Source: Lepidostoma basale
Taxonomy: Eukaryota; Arthropoda; Insecta; Trichoptera; Lepidostomatidae
Assembly: GCA_022606425.2 (NCBI GenBank)
Contig: JAHDVF020000016.1
Location: 1,766,501 to 1,830,500, forward strand
Direction: 5' to 3'
DNA length: 64,000 nt
The notes under the pieces were generated by a model. It had not been told where the DNA came from. It made no database searches and was given only the letters and a program-made list of their open reading frames with translations. The position numbers were made by a program, and so were the translations under genes. Of this stretch, positions 1-9,033 are shown piece after piece; the stretch's first letter is position 1, and every line of letters starts with the position of its first letter.

Positions 1-267
1 ACAATTCCTTTATATGTATTTATTATAGTTTGAATCCACTTAGGTTTATATGTTTGACTGGTTTCGGCAGCTCTTTGCTATCTTCTGGTCCAGAAGATGA
101 ACTGATTCAGAAGATGGCAGAAGATGCAAAGCGTAATCATAATATAAATGGGTAACCAAAACCAGGATGTCATCAAGAAAGAGTACGAGAATATTTTGAA
201 AACAAGAGTGTGAGACAAATAATTGTATTCTCATCGAAATCGTTGCAACTAGTGCTATTTATTTATT
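1..267. other. No gene recognised
   Basis: AT-rich DNA without a credible exon. Positions 60-120 contain several copies of a CAGAAGATG word and, on the minus strand, a GCCGAAACCAGTC string that faintly resembles the 3' half of a hammerhead ribozyme. The 5' box does not fit well, so no ribozyme is called. Confidence 0.5.
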
Positions 268-503
268 CAAATCAAATCAGTTTATTAACCCAAAATACAT
301 TACAAACAGGAAAATGTTTAAAGTATGAAAAATTGAGTACTGATAAAATATTATAAAAATACAACATAGTACCAGGAACACATTAGAAATGGTTCGACAT
401 TAGGAAGACAATATACTTTCTAAAGTCAAGAGTATTTTTTGTCTCCTGGACGTACCTTCACTAATATGATAGACGTCGATCTCCGAGGAGATCGCGTTCA
501 GTG
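268..503 (-). mobile_element. 3' end of CR1/jockey-like LINE with (GATTT)n tail
   Basis: Read on the minus strand this is the last coding part and 3' UTR of the LINE whose longest copy is at 62410-63003. It begins on the plus strand with the CAAATCAAATCAG tail and runs back into the conserved stretch that encodes the Ser-Glu-Ile-Asp-Val-Phe region. The copy is 5'-truncated and carries small internal changes, so it is dead. Confidence 0.85.
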
Positions 504-863
504 AATCCGGATATTGAAGAAATATTTCTCTCAGTTATCTTAAGAATATTCTCGTGTTATCAGAGAGCACCACTCAATTATGCGGAGATTTCTCAGCAAT
601 CCGTCTGACATTTTTACATCACGGGATAATGTGAAAGATTGCGCGCATTATACGCGTCACGTCGGCACCTCGCAGCCTCCGGATGGGGGCATTAAAGGCA
701 AAACGGCGGGCCCGGCGCCCGCGGCCCTCACGACCCCGGTGGAGACGGAATCACACACGAATAGGTACTTTACGGTACTTGTTCAACAACTACTTTGAAA
801 TAGATCAGACGCTATGCAGAAAATTAATCGAATCAACTTTTTTATATCTTATGCATTATTCTT
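504..863. other. Non-repetitive GC-richer stretch, no gene called
   Basis: This stretch has no clear match to other repeats in the window and contains a short GC-rich block near 640-740. Two overlapping short open frames exist, but neither has a recognisable domain or a splice context, so I do not call a gene. It could be promoter-like or enhancer DNA. That is inference from composition only. Confidence 0.35.
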
Positions 864-1235
864 CTTCTTCAAGTGCTCTGACGGGTCCCCCTGTCCCTGT
901 CCTGCGCCGCTCGGAACAGCTCCTCCACACTTCGGATGCCGGACCACTCCCTTATGTTTTGCAGCCAGGACATTTATCTACTACCGGGCCCTCGGCGTCC
1001 CTCAATTTTTCCCTCCAATATCAGTTGGAGAAGGTGGTACTTCTCTCCACGCAGTACATGACCCAGATGTGAAATCTTTTGAATCTTGAACTCGGTATTG
1101 GTAACCATGTCTGTCCAGAGAATTCTGAGCATTCGGCCATAGAGCCACATTTCAAATGCTTCCAGTATGTTTATTGAGTTGACTTTTAAGGTTCACGTTT
1201 CACATCAATACAATAAAACAGACCACTCTCTGTCG
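864..1235 (-). mobile_element. RTE-like LINE fragment (Gly-His-Val-Leu-Arg family)
   Basis: The minus strand matches the same arrangement as 28330-28760. There a decayed C-terminal reverse-transcriptase tail reads Tyr-Leu-Gly-His-Val-Leu-Arg, then a Gly-Arg-Arg-Gly-Ala-Gly-Arg-Arg block and Ser-Trp-Leu-Arg. The copy at 864-1235 is more diverged and carries frame breaks. Short open frames on the plus strand here are shadows. Confidence 0.7.
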
Positions 1236-1329
1236 GAGTTTCAAATTAATGTTATCATTCCAAAAGAGTGATTTCATTTTATTAAATGCAGCTCATGCTG
1301 CCTCAATTCTGCATTTTATCTCTATATGT

Positions 1330-1435
1330 AAACTGCAACGAGCTGAAGTTTTGTCACATTTGATAATGCCTTAGAAGAGCGAAACATGTCGTTCCCATAA
1401 AATATAATAAAACTTCTAGAAAACTGACGTTTTCA
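1330..1435 (+). repeat. Short repeat family B with hammerhead-like core
   Basis: The core box reads TTGATAA at 1360-1366, then a weakened stem II, GAAA at 1381-1384, the palindrome ACATGT, and GTC at 1388-1390. The tail ATAATAAAACTTCTAGAAAAC is shared with copies near 22141-22240, 22375-22460 and 61955-62110. Relative to the textbook core, C3 is U and G8 is A, a change that would keep that base pair. Stem II here has a C-A mismatch, so activity is doubtful. Confidence 0.6.
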
Positions 1436-1597
1436 TTCGTATTAACATTTTTTCTTGTTTTAATCCTAGTTATTGGTTTGCAGCAAAGTCTATTAACATA
1501 TTTTGCTGTTTTTTTGGGATACCACTTGGGTCTTTAATGTGATAGTTTCCCGTTGCTTCCCATTTTTTTTTGTTTACAACAGGTTATTTAAACTCAA

Positions 1598-1655
1598 TAA
1601 CTGTATACGATTTTTCAGCTATTGATTCTCGTGACATGTGATAGGTAGCTTCTCT
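1598..1655 (-). repeat. SINE body fragment
   Basis: The plus strand carries the reverse complement of the SINE segment that reads ACATGTGATAGGTAGC, with a partial ATACAGTT-type 3' part. There is no tRNA-like head left. It abuts the LINE fragment that follows. Confidence 0.65.
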
Positions 1656-1831
1656 AACTAACTAACTATCACGCCGTCTCCCCGGAGGCAGAAAAAATGG
1701 ACCGCTACACTGTTGTCCTGACACACTTCTCTCGATTCCTCTACATTTATAAATCTTGTCATGCACGCACGCCGATTTCTTTGACTCCTCATGTGACCGA
1801 CATTTAATATTTGATTGATTTGATCGTGCCA
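1656..1831 (-). mobile_element. TTAG-tail RTE-like LINE, 3' fragment
   Basis: It starts with CTAACTAACTATCACGCCGTC, the reverse complement of the LINE 3' terminus (stop codon, GATGG, then TTAG repeats). It reads back through the conserved C-terminal frame (Cys-Met-Asn-Val-Glu-Glu, then Arg-Ala-Cys-Met). It is 5'-truncated after about 175 bases. Confidence 0.85.
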
Positions 1832-1974
1832 GGTAACTTCGCTATTTTTAATATTTGTTTTAACTCTAATGGGAGAGGGGGCGTTGGAATTGTTTTTTGA
1901 AAGGGGGGGGGGGGGTGTAGAAAATGTTGGGAATTTCGGGTCTGAGTGATCGTTTTACACCATGTATATAACAA
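1832..1974. other. No gene; homopolymer tract
   Basis: A spacer between a LINE fragment and a hairpin element. It contains a G-rich run near 1900-1915, which makes C-runs on the other strand. The minus-strand open frame here owes its prolines to that run and is not a gene. Confidence 0.5.
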
Positions 1975-2196
1975 TTTATAACTGTTGATGAAAAAACTTT
2001 GTTTTTGTATCACAATTGTATTTTATTTTACGACAGCTGTTTCATCAACCTATGTTGACATCATCAGATGTTACAATAATATATTAAATTATTGTAATAC
2101 CTGATGATGTCAACATTGGTTGATGAAACAGCTGTCGTAAAATAAAATACATTTGTGATACAAAAACAAAGTTTTTTCATTAACACTTATAAAACC
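1975..2196. repeat. Family A inverted hairpin with hammerhead-like core in each arm
   Basis: Two arms of roughly 105 bases are near-perfect reverse complements around an AT-rich hinge at about 2082-2092. Each arm carries CTGATGA, a stem II of GTCAAC/GTTGAT type, GAAA, the palindrome ACAGCTGT and GTC. Each strand of the DNA therefore encodes one complete core. The right edge meets a tRNA-headed SINE. Confidence 0.85.
2092..2145 (+). ncRNA. Hammerhead-ribozyme-like core, family A
   Basis: CTGATGA lies at 2101-2107, an extra U follows A9, and stem II pairs GUCAAC with GUUGAU (one G-U). GAAA is at 2125-2128 and the palindrome ACAGCUGU would form stem III, most easily between two molecules. GUC ends at 2136, so cleavage would fall between 2136 and 2137. 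Stem I is UAC (2098-2100) with GUA (2137-2139). This is the order known for type I hammerheads with minimal stem III. Activity is inference. Confidence 0.6.
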
Positions 2197-2433
2197 GACG
2201 ACCTTGGTGTCCGAGTGGTAAGTTCATTGACTGCCACCCCGAAGGTTCCGGGTTCGATTACCGGCGAGGGCAGTGTGATTGTCACACTGGCTTTGGTCTG
2301 GTGTAGAATTCACTTGAAAATAAAATGGCGATAGATAAGCTACCTATCGCATGTTACGAGAATCACTATGATAGCTATAATACCCTTTACATCGATTTGG
2401 CTCATGCTGTCATGATGTAAAGAGCGATTCAAC
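2195..2433 (+). repeat. tRNA-headed SINE, copy 1 (tail type 1)
   Basis: The head carries a Pol III box A (TGTCCGAGTGG) and box B (GGTTCGATTAC). The body reads CAGTGTGATTGTCACACTG, then GGTCTGGTGTAGAATTCAC and CACTATGATAGCTAT. The 3' end is GATGTAAAGAGCGATTCAAC. The head looks like tRNA without a proper acceptor stem, so it is a SINE and not a tRNA gene. Confidence 0.9.
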
Positions 2434-2539
2434 AAAAATATTAAATATTGAAATGTCAAAGTATCGTAGTGTTTCGGCCAAAACGATGGACTATATAACA
2501 ATTTTTTTTTGCATTCTTTTGAAGATCAAATAAATAAAG
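2434..2539. repeat. Family A tail fragment
   Basis: The string GTGTTTCGGCCAAAAC near 2470 also occurs near 4830, 34320 (reverse) and 41160. In those places it sits close to family A hammerhead copies, so it is probably part of that element. Confidence 0.5.
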
Positions 2540-3130
2540 TAAACTAACTAACCATCACGCCGTCTCCTCGAGAGGGTAGGCAGAAAGAATGGACTGCCAC
2601 ACTTTACACTTTAATCGATGCGGCACTCCATCCTTCTCTTTTAGCCCCCGCGAGAGACGCGGTCTGATGGGTTGCGAACCTCATCGCCACCAATAGGCAT
2701 CTTCCGCGCACACTTTGATCGTCCAACGTCTACAAAATAAATCTAAAACAAATTATATAAAATACAATGATATAAAATAAAATAACAAATAAAAATAATT
2801 TAGCACATAATGTTCTTTTACATGGAGCACTTGTCGTCAGCTGGACGATCCGGACATTTGTGTATATTGAATTTTTTATTCCACGTTATCCACTGTTTTT
2901 TTTTTAATTATCTGTAATTAGGCACTTAAAACAATTTAACACCAGCAAAACTTTAAAATAGTATTGAAGAATTTATTCAAATTGTCATTGGAACAAATGA
3001 AAAATGTATTTTTACACTTATACCACGAAATATTTTCAAATTTACGGGAGAACTATTTGAAGCAAACCAAATTTCCAAAAACAGAACATATTAATTCATA
3101 TAAATAAATATAAATGAAATATAGAAATAT
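2540..3130 (-). mobile_element. Non-autonomous element sharing the LINE 3' terminus
   Basis: The first 70 or so bases on the plus strand equal the reverse complement of the TTAG-tail LINE end (CATCACGCCGTCTCC, then GGCAGAAAGAATGGACTGCC). Further in, the sequence leaves the LINE and enters a separate body with GATGCGGCACTCCATCCTTC, a GC-rich CGCGAGAGACGCGG box and GGTTGCGAACCTCATCGCC. A long AT-rich 5' part shared with 36242-36890 follows. It appears to parasitise the LINE's retrotransposition machinery. Confidence 0.8.
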
Positions 3131-3714
3131 AAATACCAGAAAAATATATCCAACTTTGTGTTTATCTGTGACGCATAACTTGTTAAGATCGGGGAATATA
3201 GCACCACGCGAAGCCGGCGAGATACCTTTGTTATTGTATGAAATTTCATTATCCCATTAAGTCCTGCCTATATTGGCCGCGCAGGCGCAGGCGCGGTGAA
3301 AGCGGTACAAATTACTAATCGGATATGGCATCTGTAAATTAGTTGAGATAAATAAGATTCTGCATCTGGAACAAAGGGTCCGCACATGCTGCCATCTATC
3401 GGAGGAACAATAGACAGATAGCCGAGACGCACAACAAAGAGTTTCCTAATTTGGTGAGTTTCCGCGATAAGTTATTGGACAGGGGTGTCTCCGTATGGGT
3501 TTTTCTTGCCGTACAATGGAACATGCGTTTTGCAGCTGCGGCTTTAACATGACTGCGTGATTTATGATAGGTGACAATTAGGTTGACAGACTATCCGATC
3601 TAATGGAGCTGGGGAAACATGTGGAGCGTGGATTTACTGAGACGGGAATTTTTGTTAATGGTCCATTTATAAACAGAAACTACACACTCGAGAAATGCCA
3701 TATTCGGTAAGAGT
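3131..3714. other. Single-copy region, possible regulatory DNA
   Basis: No match to repeats in this window. It has mixed composition with a GCGCAGGCGCAGGCGCGG block near 3280 and several GATA and TAAT words. No exon is supported by codon pattern or splice sites. Conservation in related species would tell whether it is functional. Confidence 0.35.
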
Positions 3715-4015
3715 TACATTAAAAGACAAAGTTTGTAACGAATATGTGAGGGGAAGTTTCAAGATTGCAACTATAAAAGAAAAGTTGTCAGAGTCAAGGT
3801 TCTGATGGTACGGTCAAAGAGACCCCACGACCATGTAGTGAAAAGTCTTCCCGTGACTAGTAGGATGAGAGGAGGAGGAAGACCTTCAACCATCTGGCTG
3901 ATGAACGTGGAGAGGCACATGAAGATCCTAGGCTTTAAGGAGGAAGAAGAAGAAGCCATTTATAAAAAAGCCGACTCGCGAGTAACGGGAAGATGCGAGG
4001 AGAAAGAATAAATCC
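3715..4015 (+). mobile_element. LINE C-terminal fragment
   Basis: The open frame from 3805 contains Arg-Met-Arg-Gly-Gly-Gly-Arg-Pro-Ser-Thr-Ile-Trp. It matches the Gly-Arg-Pro-x-x-x-Trp signature found near the C terminus of many RTE/CR1-type reverse transcriptases. A Glu-rich GAA/GAAGAAG tail follows. The upstream part is broken. Confidence 0.6.
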
Positions 4016-4224
4016 ATTTATAATCTCTAAGAGTGGACTCTGAGTGTCTTGGCTTCTTTAAGAATCCTTTCTCTGCAATCTCTCTTACCGGTGATGAGTT
4101 AAATTTAAACCAAAAAGTTATCACTGACCCAAGGAATCATCTTAAAATTATTCAGTACTTTCATGTTCTTATTTTTTCAGATATTTACAAAATTATGTTT
4201 TTGATGAGTTGTCATAAGATTATA

Positions 4225-4330
4225 GATTTTGACATGATTATTCCTTGTTGTAGTTTTCCCTCTACTTTGCCCATTATTAGGACCTTTTCAAGGTTGTCCT
4301 GATCCTTCCGGGCTATGTGACCAAAATATG
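4225..4330 (-). mobile_element. LINE C-terminal fragment (His-Ile-Ala-Arg type)
   Basis: The minus strand reads His-Ile-Ala-Arg-Lys-Asp, then Asp-Asn-Leu-Glu-Lys and Gly-Lys-Val-Glu-Gly-Lys, typical of the region after the reverse-transcriptase domain of RTE-type LINEs. The sequence between 4016 and 4224 is AT-rich without a recognised feature. Confidence 0.6.
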
Positions 4331-4382
4331 TTAACTGTTTAAAAAAAAATTGCTGTTAAATTTTAAAACACTGTTATAATAT

Positions 4383-4665
4383 TTTTAATGTATACAAATA
4401 CTTGTAGACGAATACTGGATTTTACCCATTACGGGTTATCATTTTTAAGGATTAATTGTATCTCAATAGAGACGAAGATGCAAATTGGAAACAGAATATG
4501 GTGGTCAAGGCGTTCACAGGACTTATGACCTGTCATTGGTTAGGTTAAGCGTACGCTTTATATAATACAACATTCCCCATTCCGCCCGTCTTATGACCAC
4601 CACGTCTGACAAATTTTTGGAAGATGTATATATGCTACAATGTTGGGAAACACTTCACATTTTTG
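4383..4665 (-). repeat. Inverted-repeat element R1, copy 1
   Basis: Shares TGTATCTCAATAGAGACGAAG and AACATTCCCCATTCCGCCC with copies at 5515-5790, 45285-45790 and 53690-53996. Its outer part AATGTATACAAATACTTG recurs inverted at the start of the 53690 copy, so the family has long terminal inverted repeats. No coding capacity. Confidence 0.75.
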
Positions 4666-4669
4666 TTAT

Positions 4670-4870
4670 AATATCAAATTTTCTTTTTATTCACTGAGAG
4701 TTTCGCAACAGCTGTTTCGTCAACCGATGTTGGCATCATCAGGTGTTACAATAAACTCGTTTAAAACATAAATTGTGATATTTTAACAGTGTTTTAAATT
4801 TTAACAGTAATAATGTTGAAGTATCATAGTGTTTCGGCCAAAACAATGGACTATTTAAAATATTTTGACA
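4670..4870 (-). repeat. Family A hammerhead-like element, single arm
   Basis: On the minus strand CTGATGA lies at 4742-4736, stem II GCCAAC/GTTGAC has one mismatch, and GAAA is at 4718-4715, followed by ACAGCTGT and a U at the cleavage position. The stem II bases differ from copy 1 in a partly compensatory way. The flank GTGTTTCGGCCAAAAC is included at 4828. Confidence 0.6.
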
Positions 4871-5230
4871 CTACGAGCACATTCTCGAGAGTCTTGCTAT
4901 GATGCTCAGCTAGTCAAGGATCGACTGGTTCATGAACCTGAAAGCATCAATTCTGGATCTTTTCAATGCTCGCATTGTCCAAGACTCCAAGATTCCAACC
5001 ATAAAAGAATATGAGAAAACAATAATTTGTTTTAGCTAGGAATGAAATAGAATTTATTAAATGTAATATGTTTTATAAATGAATACGTCACAAACCAGGA
5101 AGCACTGCGAATGAAGAAAGAAAAAGAAATTGTCAAGACATAAAGCTCAATGAAATGAAACACTTCTGGGACATTATGAGAAACGATAATACAAAGTGCT
5201 GTAACTGATTGTCGGAAGAAGAAGAAAATT
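4870..5230. mobile_element. Two decayed LINE fragments
   Basis: Plus-strand 5080-5225 reads Val-Thr-Asn-Gln-Glu-Ala-Leu then Lys-Leu-Asn-Glu-Met-Lys-His-Phe-Trp. This is like the Thr-Asn-Glu-Glu-Val-Leu and Gly-His regions of RTE-type reverse transcriptases. The 4880-4990 part looks like an antisense LINE piece. Both are heavily mutated. Confidence 0.5.
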
Positions 5231-5261
5231 CAGACTAGAAAACTTTCGAGGATGGTTCACG

Positions 5262-5508
5262 ACGACGACCTTCGTGGCAGAGTGGTTACGAGCTCTGACC
5301 TCCATGCCGAAGGTCCTGGGTTCGATTCTCGGCGATGGCAGTGTGATTGTCACACTGTCTTTGGTCTGGTGTAGAATTCACGTGACAATAAAATGGCGAT
5401 ACATTGGCTACTGATCACATGTCACGAGAATCAATATAATAGCTAAAAAATAAAAATTGTATACAGTAATTGGGTCCAAACGACCTGTTGTGTACATAAA
5501 AAAAAAGA
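5262..5508 (+). repeat. tRNA-headed SINE, copy 2 (tail type 2)
   Basis: Box A TGGCAGAGTGG and box B GGTTCGATTC are clear, and the body matches copy 1 up to AGCTA. The 3' part then differs: TTGTATACAGTAATTGGG followed by TCCAAACGACCTG and an A-rich end. Copy 4 shares this second tail. Confidence 0.9.
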
Positions 5509-5514
5509 AGAACA

Positions 5515-5790
5515 TCCCTAATGACGCTAGTGTAGAGTGAATTTAAATATGTAAAGATAGGCGTGGAATCCTACCATATATACAAGTTCCAAAAATTTGT
5601 CAGACGTGGTGGTCATAAGGAAAAAAAAATGCGGAATGGGGAATGTTGTTAAACATAAAGCGATCGCTCAACCCAACCAATGACATGTCATAAGTCCTGT
5701 AAGCGCCTCGGCCACCACATTCTGTTCCCAGAAAACAATTTACATCTTCGTCTCTATTGAGATACAATTAATCCTTATAAAAAGAACATC
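5515..5790 (+). repeat. Inverted-repeat element R1, copy 2 (uninterrupted)
   Basis: Contains ACAATTTACATCTTCG directly joined to TCTCTATTGAGATACAATT. This is the uninterrupted version of the site into which the Transib element at 53997 inserted in another copy. That makes it a useful empty-site comparison. Confidence 0.8.
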
Positions 5791-6351
5791 CCTGTTTAGA
5801 GTTGATGTATTAAGGGTAGAAATATCATGCCATGAGTTTGGATAAACCTCCGATAAGAGAAGAACAAAAAGATGCGTCACTCTGTTTAGGTCTAGCTTAC
5901 CAAGCAGCCTCCTGTCTCGATTATCCTGTTTCTCTAATAAGAAGAGTGTGCCGCCCTTCAGAGGACAATGGACCGCCTATCCTAGTATTAATATAGCAAA
6001 CAATCACATTCAATATTGAGTCCGTTTAATTATCTTTCCTAAGTGGGGAACAAAGCCCTCGGTGGTGAGCTGCCATCTCGCGGCGATAGGGCGCACTCTC
6101 AAAGTGTTCCTGCCGAGTAGGGCTGGACAACGAGTGCACCTTTGTGCTCCCGAAAGCCGTACCGTGGACTCGCTATTGTATTCGGAAATATTACGTTTCC
6201 CGCCTCAATTCAAAGGGGAATGAAAATGCACTAATTAATTAATGTTCATGTATTAAATATTATGTTTATTTATTCAATAAAGTACAGCGGAGCATAGAAG
6301 TAGGATGGAGTAGATTAAATGTGGTCTGGCGCCCCCTTGTTGTTGCCGTCT
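5791..6351. other. Single-copy region, possible regulatory DNA
   Basis: No repeat match. A GC-richer core at about 6040-6200 contains CCATCTCGCGGCGATAGGGC and is followed by AATTAATTAATG. There is no supported reading frame. Confidence 0.35.
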
Positions 6352-6476
6352 TTAAATGTAAGCCCCGAATGGACCGGGGACAGGCCCAGGGAGTGTACGA
6401 GCGAGGATGATAAAAGGGCGCCGCTACGCCCTACAACAGCCTCGGGTATGCGGCGGGAACTTCTATGTTCCTTTAA
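6352..6476 (+). repeat. 125-bp direct repeat X, left copy
   Basis: GC-rich 125-bp unit that begins and ends with TTAA. It is 123/125 identical to 7264-7388. It contains GGGCGCCGCTACGCCC and CTCGGGTATGCGGCGGGAAC. No coding signal is recognised. Confidence 0.9.
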
Positions 6477-7263
6477 CCCTTAACGTACCGTGTTCAAAAC
6501 AAAACGCTCGCTCCCATGTGGTAAATTCAGTTTACCGCTAACTTTATCTAAATATCAAGCATATGACTCGATGAATCAAAATTAAATTTATGTCATCTTG
6601 TAGGGAATTTCATTAGGAATAGATCGATATCTATAACATACATGGATTATTTGAAAAACATATCATTATTAATATTTTTCTGGAACCATGCGATTTCTGA
6701 TATGGAATGCGTCACAGCATACGAGCAACTGGACACCAAGTATAAACTTGTCTACGCGCCGCGGCCGGCGGGGCGAGACTTTACGAGATTTTACGTATGA
6801 TAAAGGCACCTAGGCAAAATGTATAGTACGTTCAAGACAACGAGTACGTATTAATATTTGTCCCTTTTGGTAAAGTGTTAATATTTTCACAGTTCTGATA
6901 TTATTAAGTTGCGTGCTGCGTTTCCATCCACAGTCGGTATTATTACGTACCTATTGAAAAGGCCAAAGATATAATTTATAATACGTTCAAAACAGCGAGT
7001 AAGTATTTGTCACTTTTGATAAAGTTGTAAATATTAGCAAAACAAATTCTACCTTAACACGAATGAAGGTGAGGGCAGTCTTAGAAAATATTTTTTTTTG
7101 GGATGAAAGAAGTAATTTTTTGCTTTTTTTTTTATTACGAAATATTGAGAACACTTCAATGGAGGATTACAATTTTTTTTATAATATTAGGGTCCATAGG
7201 TTTTAAGAAAATCAACTTTAAATTGGCAGTGGAAACTCAATTGACCACATGGCAACGCGACGG
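6477..7263. mobile_element. TTAA-bounded 787-bp segment between the X repeats
   Basis: TTAA sits immediately on both sides (6473-6476 and 7264-7267). The ends start CCCTTAACGTACC and, on the other strand, CCGTCGCGTTGCC, which are weakly similar inverted ends. Inside, a roughly 75-base module with CGTTCAA and CGAGTA words occurs twice (about 6820-6890 and 6970-7045). It fits a non-autonomous TTAA-targeting (piggyBac-like) element, but the flanking duplication is unexplained. Confidence 0.4.
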
Positions 7264-7388
7264 TTAAATGTAAGTCCCGGATGGACCGGGGACAGGCCCA
7301 GGGAGTGTACGAGCGAGGATGATAAAAGGGCGCCGCTACGCCCTACAACAGCCTCGGGTATGCGGCGGGAACTTCTATGTTCCTTTAA
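7264..7388 (+). repeat. 125-bp direct repeat X, right copy
   Basis: Same 125-bp unit as 6352-6476 with two substitutions, both within the first 20 or so bases. The near identity suggests a recent duplication or gene conversion. Confidence 0.9.
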
Positions 7389-7532
7389 AAAAAACGTAAT
7401 AATAAATGTGAGTGATGAATTGTGATAAAGTCGCGTTTACTGTCCAGAAAGACAAATACCACATTGTATAAAACGCTACTACTACTATACTACTATGACA
7501 AAGTTACTACTATGATAGATATATACTACTAA

Positions 7533-7896
7533 TGAAAATATAAGAAGTGAATGCGGTGCGAATGATGGTGTCATGAACAAAATAATGAAAGGATCATTAA
7601 GATGGTTTGGACATATGAAAAGAATGAATGAAGGAAGAATGGTAAAAAAAAATTATGTTAATGATGTAAATGGAACCAGAAATAGAGGAAGACCAAGGAA
7701 AACGTGGCACGATCAAATAAATCAAATATTGAATGTCGGCCATGTGAGGAGTCAGAGAAATCGACGTGCGTGCATGACACGATGTATGAATGTTGAGGAA
7801 GCGAGAGAAATATGTCAGGAAAGAAAAGTGTGGCAGTCCATTCTTTCTGCCTACCCCTTCGGGGAGACGGCGTGATGGTTAGTTAGTTAGTTAGTT
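7533..7896 (+). mobile_element. TTAG-tail RTE-like LINE, 3' fragment
   Basis: The frame from 7573 encodes Met-Asn-Lys-Ile-Met-Lys-Gly-Ser-Leu-Arg-Trp-Phe-Gly-His-Met, then Asn-Arg-Gly-Arg-Pro-Arg-Lys-Thr-Trp-His-Asp-Gln-Ile, then the Cys-Met-Thr-Arg-Cys-Met-Asn-Val-Glu-Glu block. It ends Tyr-Pro-Phe-Gly-Glu-Thr-Ala-stop. The tail GATGG plus TTAG repeats follows at once. The frame is open for 100 codons but lacks the reverse-transcriptase domain, so this is a dead 5'-truncated copy. Confidence 0.9.
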
Positions 7897-8205
7897 ATAA
7901 AGCGCTGAGGTGGGGAAAAACAATGTATGATAAAATACCCAATGAAGAAGTTAGAAAGGAATTAAAGCGGATGAATGTGTCCAAAATAAAAATAAGAAAG
8001 GTCACTAAGATGGTTTGGACATACGAGTATGTAACGAATGGATAAGAAAATAATGGTCAAAAGTACAAGTAGTGTGAATGGAAAAATAAGTCGAGAAAGG
8101 CCATGAACGACATGGCATGACCAAATTAATCAAAACCGAAAGGGGGACATGTTTGCAGCAGGAACAATGGACGAGCTGAAAATGGACAAAGTAGTAGGTA
8201 TGTGA
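7897..8205 (+). mobile_element. Decayed TTAG-tail LINE, T-type copy
   Basis: The strings ACAATGTATGATAAAATACC and AAGATGGTTTGGACATA and the Ser-Ser-Val-Asn-Gly-Lys region match the subfamily of 57798-58628. Several frame breaks and no tail. It abuts the preceding copy. Confidence 0.75.
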
Positions 8206-9033
8206 GTACAGTGATTCAGTCAAGCTCTTTGGTCGTTGGGTCACCTGAATATTATTATTATTTTTATGATAATTTGTATTTTAAGTGCGCCGTTTTATAA
8301 AATCAATTACTCCAAGGGCGCACTAGGAAATGACTGATCGAACAGTGCAGTCTTCAGAACTTTTTCAACAGTCAGCAGTCTTCCACGCCAACGGACCCGC
8401 AACGCTGAAAGCACGATCATAGAAACATGCTTTATTGGCTCTATTGGCTCCAAAATTTGCCTTGCAGCTGAGGACACAATGGAAAACCTCAGCTGGGACA
8501 TTTGTGGTACCTCTATGGGGAGAAATGAAAATGTTTTGCCAATTTTCATTAAAAGCAGGTGGGGAACGGAGTTGGTATGACTTGAGGCTTTTCCTTTGCG
8601 GTCACCGCGCGGCGTGGGTGACACAATGCGACAGGACGAATTACATATTAAATTAAATTTCGTTTAATTCTAAGCCTTCTGGATAATTGAAATCGGCGGC
8701 CATTACGCGAGCTCTAATCTAAAGAGAGAGAGAAACAAACAAGAAATAATTGCAACTTATCAAGACAATCGCTATTCCGGTACTCGTAGAAAATTCCATA
8801 TGAACATTAATAGCTCTAAATGTCCCTTTTTATTTTAATTCATAAAACATAATTCGAATTCATATTTTTATTTTTATTTTTGGATAGAATATTCAAAATT
8901 ATTATACATAAAAATGTCCACTAGTCTGAGAGATAATATACCCAATGCTGAAATAAAACGTCGGAAAAAGTTTGTCGATGTGATGGACCGTGTTGCCAAA
9001 CTGAAGTGGAAATCAGCGTCCGAACTGCGCACA
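8206..9033. other. No gene recognised
   Basis: A GC-richer segment at 8310-8640 has short open frames on both strands without any motif I recognise. It may be another LINE end, because an AATTAAATTTCG-type tail follows. The rest is AT-rich. Confidence 0.3.

Noticed and set aside
40..120. A further hammerhead-like core on the minus strand
   Set aside because: GCCGAAACCAGTC is suggestive, but the 5' box would be CAGAAGA, stem II is poor, and no stem I forms.
580..1089. Three overlapping plus-strand frames as host exons
   Set aside because: The second half is antisense to a LINE fragment also found at 28330-28760. The first half lacks splice sites or a domain.
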